Source of the DNA: Fonsecaea monophora
Lineage: Eukaryota > Ascomycota > Eurotiomycetes > Chaetothyriales > Herpotrichiellaceae
Assembly: GCF_001642475.1 (NCBI RefSeq)
Contig: NW_019174071.1
Coordinates: forward strand, 1-64,000
DNA length: 64,000 nt
Direction: 5' to 3'
Positions 11,670 to 21,752 of the stretch are shown piece by piece; the first letter of the stretch is position 1, and every line of letters begins with the position of its first letter. The translations under genes and the position numbers were made by a program. Under the pieces are notes generated by a model. That model did no database searches. It had not been told where the DNA came from and worked only from the letters and a program-made list of their open reading frames with translations.

Positions 11670-14600
11670 GATACCAGGCAGGACAATACCGGACCAGATC
11701 AGACCAGACTTTGACTTCTCAACATTGTGTATGTGTCTGTCTGTGTGTGTCTACGAGAGAATTTGGACAGAATGGGGTAATGAATGAATGGAACGCCACC
11801 TACCTACGTTCGTACCTTGACCTGCAGGACCTGGTTCAATCCCAGCTAGTAGGCCGTACCAGGTACCAGACGACAAGGAAACAGGAACCTCGAAAGCCAA
11901 GTCGGTAATAATGAACAATAAAAAGCCGATCTTGGTATATTATTACTACGTAGGACTTTCCTATGTACTTGCTACATTCCACCTCTGCTCTCCAGTCCAC
12001 GTGCACATTCTGCGAGGTATGTCGTGTTGTAGGATAATGATTATGCTCCTACGTGAAACTTGTGTTTGGAACTGCACTCAACATGACCTAGGCCGACAGT
12101 CAGTCTCCAACTCTCCTTCCCATTCCCTTCCCTTCCCTTTCTTTTAGCCGCTGTACACATGTATTTATAGATCCCGCAGAAAATAAATCCCGAAACGAAA
12201 CGTGGTCGTCGCGAGGGAGGAGCGGGTCAGGCCTTGCAAAATCCTACACCATCCTACGGGTCCTGGTCACCCGTTCTTGCCACGACCGAACGAACGCAGC
12301 GCTCGCCTGATCCGCGTTGACGGACCCGTCGAGCTCGAAGGTTGACATAGGGACTTGTCAAGGTGACTTTTCAGCGTTCGTGCGTTGCCTTGGTCGCAAT
12401 AGATAAAGCCGGATTGAACACATGGTCGGCCTCTTCCCGAGTGCCTATTTTCTCGTCAAGCCTGCCCTTTCGTCAAGTTCGAGACAGTCTTGCATTTTTC
12501 TTGGGGAGGACGAGGGAGGGGCGAAACACGATGCAGTATCACATTGCTTTGTAAGAGGCAACCCGGGCCAGACGTCGTTCGTCATTGGAATTTAACCGGA
12601 CGGCAGGGTTAATTACTGACTGGCACTTAACCACTCATATAGATATGGTAGGAGTAATCAACTGGTTGGTTAGTTCGATAGGCAGAACGATTGTGCGAAA
12701 GACGAGGTGGATGGCGCGAGATGAGGGACAAAAAAAGGGAGATAGACGATGGAAAGGGAAGGTGTGGTTCTTTCGTTCAGTGATGGGTATTCGGCTCTTT
12801 CATTCGGCTTTGACCCAGGTGGGTGAGAGTGATAAGGGCATAAACATTGAACATGCGACCAAGTTGTACGATTAGAGTAGCGCGGAGGTGGAGGTGGATG
12901 TGGAGGTGGAGATAAAACGGAGAGGAATAATTGACGATTGGGTGGCGTGCTGTTGTTGTCGAGTGAGGTGACTTGTCGTCTTATCCAGCCCAGAACCGGG
13001 AACAGATTATCGGATCAGGTTGCTCAGATTCCACCGATACTGTGTATCCGCTCCTGATCGATAGATGCTTCGTAAAGTCTTCTCGTTTGCCCTGCGGACA
13101 TTTCTTCCGTTGCTCTTTCAAGCTGTTCCTGTGCTGGGTACTGGCTCGAGTAGCCGCGGTCACGTACTTGTACACTGGACTGACAGCCATGTCCGTTTTT
13201 CATTTCTCATACTCCGGTAAAACATGACTATTCAACCTACATACTTATATTGGAAGCTCTGGGAAGCTGAATCTGCTAATTCAAGACCATCCCTACCTTG
13301 TGCCGCGAGAAGGGAAGCCGATTCCGTTGTTCCATGTACCAAATCCCCGGGCACAACAGTACGAAATGAACCACGAAATGGGCTGCTGAGGCTGCTGCTC
13401 AGTACTGCTCATGAAGCTCTCTTTTGTCAAGATAAAGGGCCTAGCCTTGCGCTGCACATGAATACACGCCCAAGGAGGTCTGGAATGCTGGAATCGCATA
13501 TGTTACTGGCGCCTTTCCTCTCACGCGTACGTGTGTATTCTTAACCAAGCTGCTTGCCAGATGACATGATCGAGCTGTGGCAAGACTGCAGGAGTTCATA
13601 GAGAATGGCCTTCTTCCTCTTACTGGAAATCGCTGTGAATTACGTTCTGTACCATGCAAGAGTCTCTTCCTCCGAAGTCTTGCAGTCCTTGGCGTAAGGT
13701 CTGATCAATCTGAAAGCTGCTGGAGTCAGGGAGGCCGCCCGGGGCAACTGTGACTAGGGCACAACAATCTCTCTTCCACACACACAGAGTCACCCCATCA
13801 CAAAATCCACGTCCTCTGAGAATGCAAAAAACTTTTTCCACCAGCCCCTTTCGAAGGGGGTGGTGGTAAGTTAAACCCGCTGTTGCAGGTTTTTCCGTGG
13901 TTGTGATATATTGACTCCTTTGGCTCGGTGCCAGGTACCTGATATATCTCTCGCTCGATAGAGGAGGAAGTGGAGGAGGATCGCCTACTAGAACCATTTC
14001 CTTCATTTATTGACTTCGTTAAGTCTCTTTCTATCCCATGTTTTGGTTTGTTGACTCATGTAGTCTCTTTCCTAGTAGGGGTCTTTGCGATTGTGGAAGA
14101 ATTTCGGTAACACCAATATTAATGTAATAATTTCTAGATTCTCCATGTGGGCTCCGCTTTAGGTCTTTGTGCTGTGTGAAGAATTGTACAAGAGCGGTTG
14201 CGGGTGTGGCAGATGTTGGATCCAGGGAAGATGGACCATGTCACAAGTGGGCTTCTGTCCTCTCTGCAGTGGTATCGCTACAGGGAGGTCCAGGACGATA
14301 CAGTCTTGAGCTCCAATACCTACCAACATTCGTTTACGCATGATCCGACATGATATATACAGACTCCTCAAAGGTGTTGATAGGGACAAGGCTGAGGTTG
14401 TCACTTGTGTGGAGTGACGAGTGACGTCAAGCAGCAGGCACTCAAAACGGCAACTCAGACGAGTTCCTCGCCTGCTTTTTCCGAAACTCAGGTGACGGCC
14501 ACAATAGGCGAGACAGAAGCAAATGCAATGCCAAAGAATTTGTTGGTTGCAATCTCGGTACTTGGTCCTGGGGTCCAGCAATCAAGGAATACAACATCGA

Positions 14601-14917
14601 CCACCGACCCAGTGACATTCCCCTTGCCTTATCAAAGTCTTCACTTTCATTCACCACAGTCTGTCTATTTCCCTCCTTTTCAACAAACGGCAAGTGGTGC
14701 GCAGACAGACACTGCAAGGCAGCCGATCGCATCAGCGGATCACATCAGTTGGCCCTCCTACCTCCGACCTCCGGCTGCTGCGCGCATGTGCTCTGTCTGA
14801 GTGAGCAATCCAGGCATCCGAGCCAGAGCACATATACACAAAGATAAACAATGCGAGATACACGCGGTTGCCCCTTACTTTAAGGCATAAAAACATTTTT
14901 CAAGGGCCTTGTCAACC
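11670..14917. other. 3.2-kb gene-free region
   Basis: Largest empty stretch of the window. It contains a pyrimidine tract at about 12112-12145, GGAGGT-type repeats at about 12887-12912, and a near-perfect hairpin at 13838-13866 (listed separately). Frames such as 13620-14006 (minus) and 14405-14800 (plus) lack domains and an ordinary coding look. The last part must carry the Mdm34 promoter. Confidence 0.5.
13838..13866. repeat. 29-nt hairpin, 13-bp arms
   Basis: Arms 13838-13850 and 13854-13866 pair at 12 of 13 positions (one central G/G mismatch) around a 3-nt TCG loop; the stems are CCACCA/TGGTGG and CCCCTT/AAGGGG. It is far from any called gene. A structured RNA or a terminator-like site is possible; function unknown. 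Confidence 0.6.
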
Positions 14918-16720
14918 ATGGCCTTCAACTTCAACTGGTCTCCATTGTCCACGGACGCCGGCTTCCTGCCACGCGCACAAGAACTCCTCACCAATGCTCT
15001 CAATCGAGCCGACCCTAAGCCTGCGATTATTGTCGACGATATAATTGTTAATGAGCTCAACCTGGGAGATGTTCCCCCTGAGCTGGAGATATTGGAGATT
15101 GGAGATCTGGCAGAGGATAGATTTCGCGGGACTTTCAAGATGATGTACAAAGGCAACGCATATCTTACACTGAAGACAAAAGTTCAAGCAAACCCGTTGA
15201 ATACATACCTTAGCACTCGCTCGGCGTTTGCTACACCACGACCTTTGGCTGCTGACACAGGCCTGACGATACCGCTCCAGATCACCTTGTCCGAGTTCCG
15301 CTTGTCCGGATTCATTATTCTGGTCTTCTCGAGACAAAAAGGCTTGACACTGGTTTTTCGCAACGACCCTCTGGAGTCTCTACGTGTATCCTCAACTTTT
15401 GACGCAATACCTTTTGTTGCGAACTTTCTTCAGAAAGAGATTGAAACCCAGCTGCGTGGACTTTTGATGGACGAGCTACCCGCAATTATCCATCGACTCT
15501 CTTTGCAGCTGTTAGTTCCAGAGGATAAAGCACGAGAAGAACGTCAGCTCGGGAGCACGCAGTTATCAAGGGATGAAGTTGTGGTTGACCCGTTGGCTAG
15601 TCCACCGCAAGACCCAGTCGACTCTACGGGCGCAGTGTTGACCCCAGCAGAAGTCGCGTCTTTATCATTGGATTCATCCGTCGAGACACAGTCTCTGTTC
15701 TCGCGAAAGAATCTCCTACGACTTGCCACCTTGACCGATTCTCACCGCACATTGTCTCTGTTTACCCCTCCTATTCGAGATGCTGTCTTCCGAGCCTGGA
15801 CAGGTCCTTTGGAAAGAGGAGAGATGCCGGGCATTCTTACCAGGACAACATCTCCAGTCCTGTCTCGCAGCCACTCCTATGCTGGAAGTCTGAGCACGTC
15901 GACAGCATATACCTTGGACAGTGCTTTCTCTCGGCCGACTCTGTCGAGCTTCCCCTCAAGCCATGGATTCAGTACGAGTGGTGGAAGACACGGGCAAGCA
16001 CACAGAGCGCGTAGGAGGAAGAAGCGTGTTGTTGACCTACGCCCACATCCGGAAACCGGGGAACCTGAATTGGTCGTCGAAGATGGTTCGACAGCTGATT
16101 CCACCAGCGTGTCGGAAAGTGCGTCAACTGCGCCTTCTGTCTTCTCAGCGCCTGCTGCCACCATGTCTTCTGATCCGACTCAAAGCCTGAATCCTGTCAC
16201 GCCGCCAAGAAGCCCCATCGCTATCAAGCGCACGGCAAACTTTCAGGGAGGGATGCGAAGTGTCAGCGAAGGTATTCCACCACAGGAGGCCATGGATGAG
16301 ATCGAAGAACCATCACCAGACATCCATCAGACCCCACGAGCCAAGGACCCCAACGCGACCGTGCGTATTGGAAATCGAAGAACACTTCCTTCTTACGATA
16401 ACGACGAGACACCTCGGGCTTCGATGTATCTACTTGATCAGAAGGAACCGCCCCTTCCTCGACAACTGGCCGAGCCCAAGGTTGTTGTGGGTGAAAAATC
16501 CGAGCCCCGCCCCATCGCAGGCCCCTCGCGACCTGCTCTCCCAAATTTTCTTCAATTTGTCGCAGACGCATCCAACGCGGGCAGTATTGCCGAACGCGCC
16601 TGGATGTTGAAAATGGCCAATGAGATGGCACACCGGTATGAAGAGGAAAGGCTTAAAGGCAGCTTTGGACCTGTGCCTCGCGAGGAAGAGACGATTCCTC
16701 CTCCAGCCTATGCGCGATGA
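14918..16720 (+). CDS. MDM34: Mdm34, ERMES complex subunit
   Basis: Single exon, 600 residues. The start is MAFNFNWSPL, the invariant Mdm34 N-terminus; earlier in-frame codons are not ATG. Residues 1 to ~195 form the SMP lipid-binding domain, with the conserved ILEIGDL and GNAYLTLKTKVQANPL segments and the hydrophobic ITLSEFRLSGF strand. The rest is a long Ser/Pro/Thr-rich linker with a basic patch (ARRRKKRVVDLRPHP) near residue 370 that is common in filamentous-fungal Mdm34, and a short C-terminal helix. In yeast Mdm34 sits in the mitochondrial outer membrane and joins Mmm1, Mdm10 and Mdm12 to tether ER and mitochondria and move phospholipids. No introns. Identification is firm. Confidence 0.96.
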   Translation: MAFNFNWSPLSTDAGFLPRAQELLTNALNRADPKPAIIVDDIIVNELNLGDVPPELEILEIGDLAEDRFRGTFKMMYKGNAYLTLKTKVQANPLNTYLSTRSAFATPRPLAADTGLTIPLQITLSEFRLSGFIILVFSRQKGLTLVFRNDPLESLRVSSTFDAIPFVANFLQKEIETQLRGLLMDELPAIIHRLSLQLLVPEDKAREERQLGSTQLSRDEVVVDPLASPPQDPVDSTGAVLTPAEVASLSLDSSVETQSLFSRKNLLRLATLTDSHRTLSLFTPPIRDAVFRAWTGPLERGEMPGILTRTTSPVLSRSHSYAGSLSTSTAYTLDSAFSRPTLSSFPSSHGFSTSGGRHGQAHRARRRKKRVVDLRPHPETGEPELVVEDGSTADSTSVSESASTAPSVFSAPAATMSSDPTQSLNPVTPPRSPIAIKRTANFQGGMRSVSEGIPPQEAMDEIEEPSPDIHQTPRAKDPNATVRIGNRRTLPSYDNDETPRASMYLLDQKEPPLPRQLAEPKVVVGEKSEPRPIAGPSRPALPNFLQFVADASNAGSIAERAWMLKMANEMAHRYEEERLKGSFGPVPREEETIPPPAYAR

Positions 16721-17294
16721 TGTTTTTGTGACTCGTGTTGAATTCCTTTTAGCGAAGCTTTTGCACCAAAAGTTTGCTGTTTCTTTTGCGGTGTACCACC
16801 AACTAATGGCGTGACGAGGATTACGATGTTGATGTAGATAGAAGTCAGACTCCTATGATGCTTAGGATCCTTTCATGGATCCTGATTGCTGGGTTTATTA
16901 CCATTCTATGTACCGTTGTTAAGTGTATACAATTCCAACGATATCAACAAGGCGCTGGCGGACCGCTATTTTTAATTCTCTGTAGCGCATTGACAATTTG
17001 AGACGGCCAGAACCATATCCCGAGTGCTGCATTTCCCATGGGTTTGGGTATTGTAGCCAGGCACGGAGACTTCGTGGCCAGTTCTACCGAGAATACGACG
17101 TTAAGAGAGTTCTGCGTACCGAGTCTTAAGTGCTTTTTGTACAAATTGTGGAGAGCTGGAGCAAGCCACTGTCTTTTCTACCTCTCCCTCCCTCCCTCTT
17201 TCGTGAACGCAATACAGAGCGCAGCCCTTTTCTGCGCTTGGAGAGCTGTCCGGGTCATTTGCTTGATCCAGAACATTCCTCTTCCCTTGTCATT
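16721..17294. other. Intergenic region between two plus-strand genes
   Basis: 3' flank of MDM34 and promoter of the CCDC47-like gene. A TCCC-rich pyrimidine tract at about 17185-17205 precedes the next start by about 90 bp. No coding signal. Confidence 0.55.
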
Positions 17295-18737
17295 ATGGAC
17301 TACTTCAAAGGTCTTCTCGGCCCAAAGCCTTCCCAGGCGCCCGTGGCTGCTGATGATGCAGGTGAATAAACAGCACCCTCCATTGTCTCGTGCCCACTAA
17401 CTAATGTCGACTTTCTAGATTTCGCAGACTTTGCAGCTGCTCCTGCGCCCTCGCCAGCCTCCATCCCTGTCTCCCCCGCCGATGCGCAAGCTGCTACTGC
17501 AACTGGAGCTGCTGTTGAAGGTCGTCCGGTGGTCTACACGAAATGGTACCGCGTGTGGGAACGGACACAGCTGTCCGACTTCACGATGGAGGGAATCCTG
17601 ATCCCGTTCATACTTCTCGCGCTCCTGGTTCATTTCTGGGGAACGAGGACAAACCGGCGCAAAGCGAAGAAGTGGATGGGTGTCCATGCTCCTCTTTTGG
17701 AGCGAGAGTTTGCGGTCGTTGGATACGGCGCGATCCCAAACACCGAATCCACTACAGACGGCGGAGTGTCTCCTGGAGATGCGAGCTTTTTCAAGGAGGC
17801 CGTCAAGAACAAGGGCGATAACATCTCGGAAGATCTGTTGAAAGAGAAGACTGCCTGGGAGTATGAGTCGTATGCGACGGGACGTCAAAACGTCGCATTC
17901 ATGGATATCCAGATCTACTTGAAGAGACGGATGAATCCGATGATAATGCTCGCTGAGGAAGTCACTGGAATGTTTATCGATTCGGTCAAGCCCAAACCCG
18001 AAAGGATAGAAGCCGTCATCTACACCTTTGATGGGAAGGAGAAGGAATTCGTCCCACCGGCCGTCCCAGGATCTGAAGAAGTGGGCAAGGCAAAATCCGT
18101 GGGAAACTCGACCTACGATCCGTTCGTCTTTGCCGTGGTGAACAAGCTGGCGATGCGCAAACTCCGCGAGGAACGTTACGATATCTCTCTCACATTCACC
18201 AAGGACCACGCCAAACTCCCCGAATGGGCTACATGTATGAGCGAGTCTGCAGAAATCAGTGACTGGATGCTCACCAAAGAGCTTGTCGATGCAATCAAGG
18301 AAGCTGGGCCCGACCACTTCCAGTACCTCGTCGTCACGGATCAACCTCACGACAAACCCACCAACTTGAATGAGACGGTTCCGAAGAAGCGGCTTCAAAT
18401 TTCACTCCGTCTTCCTTCTGACGGCAACTACCTCCCTACCCTGCCTGTCTTTGCTGCTTTCCTTCGCCTGCCTGACTTCCTCGTCTCGCAGTCCCGCCTC
18501 CGACCCGAAGTCCTCAGAAAGATCAATTCGATTCGCGAGCAGGAAAAGAGCAAGCTAAAGAAGATTTCGGACAAGGAGGCGGAAGAGGAGAGATTGAGAC
18601 AATTGGACAAGATGAAGAAGGAAGAAAGAGAACGAAAGATGAAGGGCATGAGCGCCGAGGAGCAGAGGAAGTTTTTGGAACGGGAGAACGAGAAGTCGCG
18701 GAAGAAGCAGGAGAAGAAGATGACGAGGAGAGGTTGA
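17295..18737 (+). CDS. CCDC47-like ER membrane protein (DUF1682)
   Basis: Exons 17295-17361 and 17419-18737 (intron 57 nt) encode 461 residues. An Ala/Pro-rich lumenal-type N-terminus leads to one membrane segment at about residues 80-97 (GILIPFILLALLVHFWG), then a conserved globular region with WMGVHAPLLEREFAVVGYG, YATGRQNVAFMDIQIYLKRR and a C-terminal highly charged coiled coil of lysine and glutamate ending in KKQEKKMTRRG. This is the DUF1682/CCDC47 pattern. In animals CCDC47 forms the PAT complex with Asterix, a chaperone for multi-pass protein insertion at the Sec61 translocon, and its basic tail contacts the ribosome. The short first exon MDYFKGLLG is needed to give an ATG. The function in fungi is inferred from the family. 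Confidence 0.88.
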
Positions 18738-19691
18738 TGGACAAGGGGAGCCCCAAAGTACCATATGTGCAAAGGAGTGTGGAAGGACGGTATTTATGAC
18801 AGATGTGACATGATGAGTGGCAGATGTTTCTCTCGGCTGCCCTTGATCGTGTCACGTCTCGCACTATTCTTGAGAACATAATTACCCCAGAAGATATTTC
18901 TCTTTCGGTATAGACTTGCACAACCATTACATGATTGCGCGCAGATGTGTATGTCACGAGGTATCTCAAGAGGTCTAATGCGGGCTCCGATTTCTGCGGA
19001 GGTTTCCAAACGTCGGGGGAAGCGGCCGTGTCAGCACCTTGTCGCAGAGATGTACTCGGTACGAAGCCTTCTGTTCCTATTGCTGCACCCCAGATCGGCC
19101 TTTTCCTGAACAAATCCAAAATTAGGAGCCTCAAAAAGTGGGTTTGGTGGGCTATGCTCAGCCTAGGTACTCCCCTCCAAGTAAAAATGTCAGGCCGAAA
19201 CCGCATCCGCCCTGGCAAATTCCACCCAAACCCATTGCTTGGCCGCTGACTTGTTCACCTCGATTGGATCTGCCCATCCCTGTTTCAACCTTGGTTCATC
19301 CAGCGCAGTTTGAGACTTGCTTGATCGGCTTGCCGCATCTGGGGGCGAGGCTAGACTCTGCCACCGCCAAATGTTTCCGTACGCGCGGCTGGTGGCTCCA
19401 GGTCTCCTGCACAAGGCTTCTGACATCTGTCCAAGCCTCAGCCGCTGCAAGGCAACGTCCGTGGTAGTGCTGTGTCAAGGTTAGAAGCAGGACTTCGGAC
19501 CTTTCCTCTCTTTTCATTTTGCATTCTTTCTTTTTCTCCCAGCCTTGCCTTTGTATCTCTTAGTTTGTGGAGTGAATTCTTTTTTGGACAACTTGACTGC
19601 TACACAGATTGGATAGAGAAGATACCACATCCCGCACGAGACACAGTGTTACGACGGAGTTGCGAAATCCCTCTCTCCCACACTCGCAAAC
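18738..19691. other. Intergenic region
   Basis: Between the CCDC47-like and PLC-like genes, both on the plus strand. The last ~200 bp are pyrimidine-rich (CTTTCTTTTTCTCCC), a common fungal promoter feature. No gene seen. Confidence 0.5.
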
Positions 19692-20870
19692 ATGCATTTA
19701 CGGTCGCTTCTGTCTCTCGTCTCTCTCCTCAGTGTCGGATTTGCGGCTTCACTCGACGTATTGGCGGCAAAACGCCAATCGACCGCATGCAACAACTCCC
19801 CTTCCCTGTGCTCGAAACCCTACAATAGTGTCGTCCACCTGGGTGCCCACGACTCACCTTTTGTCCGAGATGCCTCTACCGGCTTTTCGACGTCGGGAAA
19901 TCAATACTACAATTCGACGGTACAGCTGTCGGCGGGTGTCCGTCTGCTTTCTGCCCAAGTTCACCAGTCGAACGGGGAATACCACTTGTGCCATTCTTCC
20001 TGCGATCTGTTGGATGCGGGGGTTTTATCAGACTGGCTGGAAGAGCTTAAGACGTGGCTGGATAACAATCCCAATGAAGTCGTGACGATTCTCCTGGTCA
20101 ACTCGGACAATGCCACCCCAGAGGAGTTGGGGGCACATTTCACCACGGCACAGATCACAGACTATGCCTACGTCCCTCCTTCGACAAGCACGCCCCCCTC
20201 GTCGGGTGCCTGGCCAACCCTGCAAGAGCTGATCACAGCCAACAAGAGACTTCTCGTCTTTGTGGCCTCTCTCTCGAACCCGGCGTCTATTCCAACCCAA
20301 TATGCCTACCTCATGGACGAGTTCACCTTTATATTCGAAAATTCCTTCGACAACAGCTCGCCCAGTAACTTCAGCTGCCTGCCCGACCGGCCGACCGTCG
20401 TTCAAGGAAACTCGCAAGCGGCTATTGCCTCCAATCGGATGGGTCTGATGAACCACTTCCTCTACGTGGAAGGCCTGTTCGATATCCAGACTCCCAATGT
20501 GGACAACATCACCACCACCAACGCGCCTGGCAACAACGTCGGGAATCTCGGATACAGCCTGTCCCAATGTAATTCGGCATACGGCAAACCACCCACGTTC
20601 ACCCTCGTAGACTTCTTCGACGAAGGCCCCGCGATCGCCGCCGTCGACGCCATGAACGGCGTCACCGACCCTGTGGGCCGCACCCCCGTCCCCCCGAGAG
20701 ATTCCAAGGGGAGCTCCGATCGCAGCGAATCGAGTTTCCAGGGAGTGACGGACCTTGTGAATGATGTCAAGGACGGGAAGAAACCAAAACTGGCCGCCTG
20801 GATCTGGGCTGCTGGGCAGTGGACATTCGGCGGCATTAATCTGAGTGGTGGCAACGTCTTCCAGAAATAA
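19692..20870 (+). CDS. Secreted PLC-like phosphodiesterase (TIM-barrel fold)
   Basis: Single exon, 392 residues. A signal peptide (residues 1 to ~19) is followed by AAKRQS, a possible KR processing site. The PI-PLC X-like region begins with SVVHLGAHDSPF, whose His at residue 53 is the first catalytic His position, and continues with YHLCHSSCDLLDAG and the strand VVTILLVNSDN. Ten cysteines and several N-glycosylation sequons fit an extracellular protein. Homologues in fungi are annotated as PLC-like phosphodiesterases, often GPI-anchored. Here the chain stops at GGNVFQK without a hydrophobic tail, so it is probably soluble. The second canonical catalytic His of true PI-PLCs is not obvious, so the substrate and even the activity are uncertain. 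Confidence 0.85.
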   Translation: MHLRSLLSLVSLLSVGFAASLDVLAAKRQSTACNNSPSLCSKPYNSVVHLGAHDSPFVRDASTGFSTSGNQYYNSTVQLSAGVRLLSAQVHQSNGEYHLCHSSCDLLDAGVLSDWLEELKTWLDNNPNEVVTILLVNSDNATPEELGAHFTTAQITDYAYVPPSTSTPPSSGAWPTLQELITANKRLLVFVASLSNPASIPTQYAYLMDEFTFIFENSFDNSSPSNFSCLPDRPTVVQGNSQAAIASNRMGLMNHFLYVEGLFDIQTPNVDNITTTNAPGNNVGNLGYSLSQCNSAYGKPPTFTLVDFFDEGPAIAAVDAMNGVTDPVGRTPVPPRDSKGSSDRSESSFQGVTDLVNDVKDGKKPKLAAWIWAAGQWTFGGINLSGGNVFQK

Positions 20871-21752
20871 ATACGGGAAGAAATGGAAAAGCCAGATACT
20901 ATATCGAGGAGACATGCACATGCAAAATGAAAGAGGAGGGCTCAAGTCGTTGACTTGATCCTACGGTTGTCCGCCACGTTCCTCACCAGAAGTAAATGAC
21001 GCGTCAGCCCCTGCGCAGATCTGCGAACAGCAGAACACCACACCACATACCAGGAAACAAAAATCGTTTTTTTGAGAAGGAGGATCTGGATCAGACGGCA
21101 AGATGGCAGCCCGGAATATACAGAGGGCGGACCGACGGACAGACGGACGGACCAACCGACATGAATCCTTTCACGACGATATGACAACGACAGCGACAGC
21201 ACAGCACAACACGGCCTATACTGGACACTGGCATGACCTTGAATTCGTTGAGATATTCACTGCATAGCGACACGGCGTTACTCTTTGTTTTGCTGTTATC
21301 AGTTTTGAAATTGTTTTCTGTCCCCTCTGGCTTTGGATCTTGGACCTTTGGGAAAAAAGGGGAGGATTTTTTCTCAGGAAGTCAGGGACATATAAATCCA
21401 CACGTATGTTACGCCAGAGCGAGTATATGTGGAAAGGTCTGGGCTGACCTATTTAATGCCTTGTGAGGAGATGAGGAGATCAATCTCGAATGCAAATGCG
21501 AATGCGAATGCGAATGCGGATCATGGTGTCAATCTACGATCGTGGCTAGCAATCGAATTCGAAATGGGACCCTAGAAAGCAAGAGAGACTCAATATCTTG
21601 ACATCTTGACATTCAATCCGCAGCACCATATCATCCAACTATGTAGGGACCTAGGTACCTAGCTAGGTAGCTACGACATGTATTGTCAAGAATAGCCCAT
21701 CTCCAGAAATCACGAGGCCCTTTATCTGTGGTTTTTCTTACATTGTCCAGCT
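20871..21752. other. Convergent intergenic region with simple repeats
   Basis: Between the 3' ends of the PLC-like gene and DUG2. It contains an ACGG-type tetranucleotide run (21127-21160), a hexamer array AATGCG at 21489-21519, and a cluster of overlapping palindromes made of CCTAGG and TAGCTA near 21648-21674. No gene seen. Confidence 0.6.
21489..21519. repeat. AATGCG hexamer array
   Basis: Five head-to-tail copies of AATGCG, the first with one change. A microsatellite in noncoding DNA. Confidence 0.85.

Noticed and set aside
11831..11846. T-arm-like CTGG-TTCAATC-CCAG
   Set aside because: The rest of a tRNA cloverleaf and an A box are missing upstream.
13620..14800. Frames of 128-140 codons in the empty 3.2-kb region
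   Set aside because: Low conservation-like content, no domains, overlapping frames on both strands; treated as noncoding.
17415..18398. Minus-strand open frame (327 codons) opposite the CCDC47-like gene
   Set aside because: Antisense shadow of a conserved gene; no domain.
20028..20945. Minus-strand open frame (305 codons) opposite the PLC-like gene
   Set aside because: Shadow frame, Gly/Val/Arg-rich, no recognisable protein.
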